NCBI GenBank assembly: GCA_012512495.1
Contig: JAAZEC010000002.1
Span: 1 to 5,807 of the forward strand
Direction of reading: 5' to 3'
Origin: Erysipelothrix sp.
GTDB lineage: Bacteria > Bacillota_I > Bacilli_A > Erysipelotrichales > Erysipelotrichaceae
Length of the DNA stretch: 5,807 nucleotides
The position numbers and the translations under genes were made by a program. Within the stretch, counting starts at the first letter, position 1. Each line of letters starts with the position of its first letter. Of the stretch, positions 5,672 through 5,807 are shown in pieces. Below the pieces are notes generated by a model. The model did not search any database. It had not been told where the DNA came from and saw only the letters and a list, made by a program, of their open reading frames with translations.

Positions 5672-5807
5672 ATGGTACAACACAATCATATCAAGACACA
5701 TGTGACATCATTATTGTTGGGATTCATACCAGCACTAATCTATTTGCTTATTTACACCAACGGTTACCTAGGGACTCCAATCGTGGGATGGGAACTCTTA
5801 AGCGCAC
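5672..5807 (+). CDS. N-terminal part of an unidentified membrane protein (3' end outside window)
   Basis: ATG 5672 follows AAGGGG (5658-5663) by eight bases and opens 45 codons that run off the window end with no stop. The start reads MVQHNHIKTHVTS, polar and slightly basic, then a hydrophobic segment LLLGFIPALIYLLIY at about residues 14-28, then TNGYLGTPIVGWELLSA. This is compatible with a first transmembrane segment or an uncleaved signal anchor. I recognise no family from this fragment and give no function. It lies behind its own consensus promoter and after the operon terminator, so a link with the sugar operon is not implied. Confidence 0.6.
   Translation, partial: MVQHNHIKTHVTSLLLGFIPALIYLLIYTNGYLGTPIVGWELLSA

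Overview
The window looks like a chromosomal carbohydrate-utilisation locus from a low-GC (roughly 40% by eye) Gram-positive-type bacterium of the Bacillota. The grounds are AT-rich intergenic DNA, strong GGAGG-type ribosome binding sites, sigma-A-like promoters (one a perfect TTGACA-17-TATAAT), short hairpin-plus-T terminators, and a PTS/RpiR/GH4 gene set typical of that group. TGA is used as a stop, so this is not a mollicute with the altered code. The sequence does not let me name a genus.

Layout, all genes on the + strand: (1) positions 1-339, the 3' end of an unidentified membrane-protein gene, followed by a hairpin at 395-430. (2) A 297-base regulatory stretch (340-636) with an extended -10 promoter and an overlapping dyad, leading to an RpiR-family regulator (637-1416). 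That gene ends in a terminator whose stem contains its own stop codon. (3) A 178-base intergenic region (1417-1594) with a striking 33-bp imperfect palindrome upstream of a candidate promoter. (4) A tightly packed three-gene operon: a GH4 6-phospho-alpha-glucosidase (1595-2923), an FAD-dependent oxidoreductase (2937-4103, 13 bases later) and a PTS EIIBC permease (4105-5439, one base later), closed by a terminator at 5497-5519. (5) A perfect consensus promoter and the first 45 codons of another small-membrane-protein-like gene, cut by the window end.

Proposed working: the EIIBC permease imports and phosphorylates an alpha-glucoside, using an EIIA encoded elsewhere. The GH4 enzyme cleaves the 6-phospho-disaccharide in the cytoplasm, and the RpiR/SIS regulator senses a sugar phosphate and controls the operon. 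Regulator + GH4 + EIIBC is the known glv/mal-type arrangement. The cytosolic FAD oxidoreductase between the glycosidase and the permease is not part of that classical arrangement and is the most interesting element. It may mean that the true substrate, or the released aglycone, needs a redox step. That is inference; no substrate can be read from the sequence.
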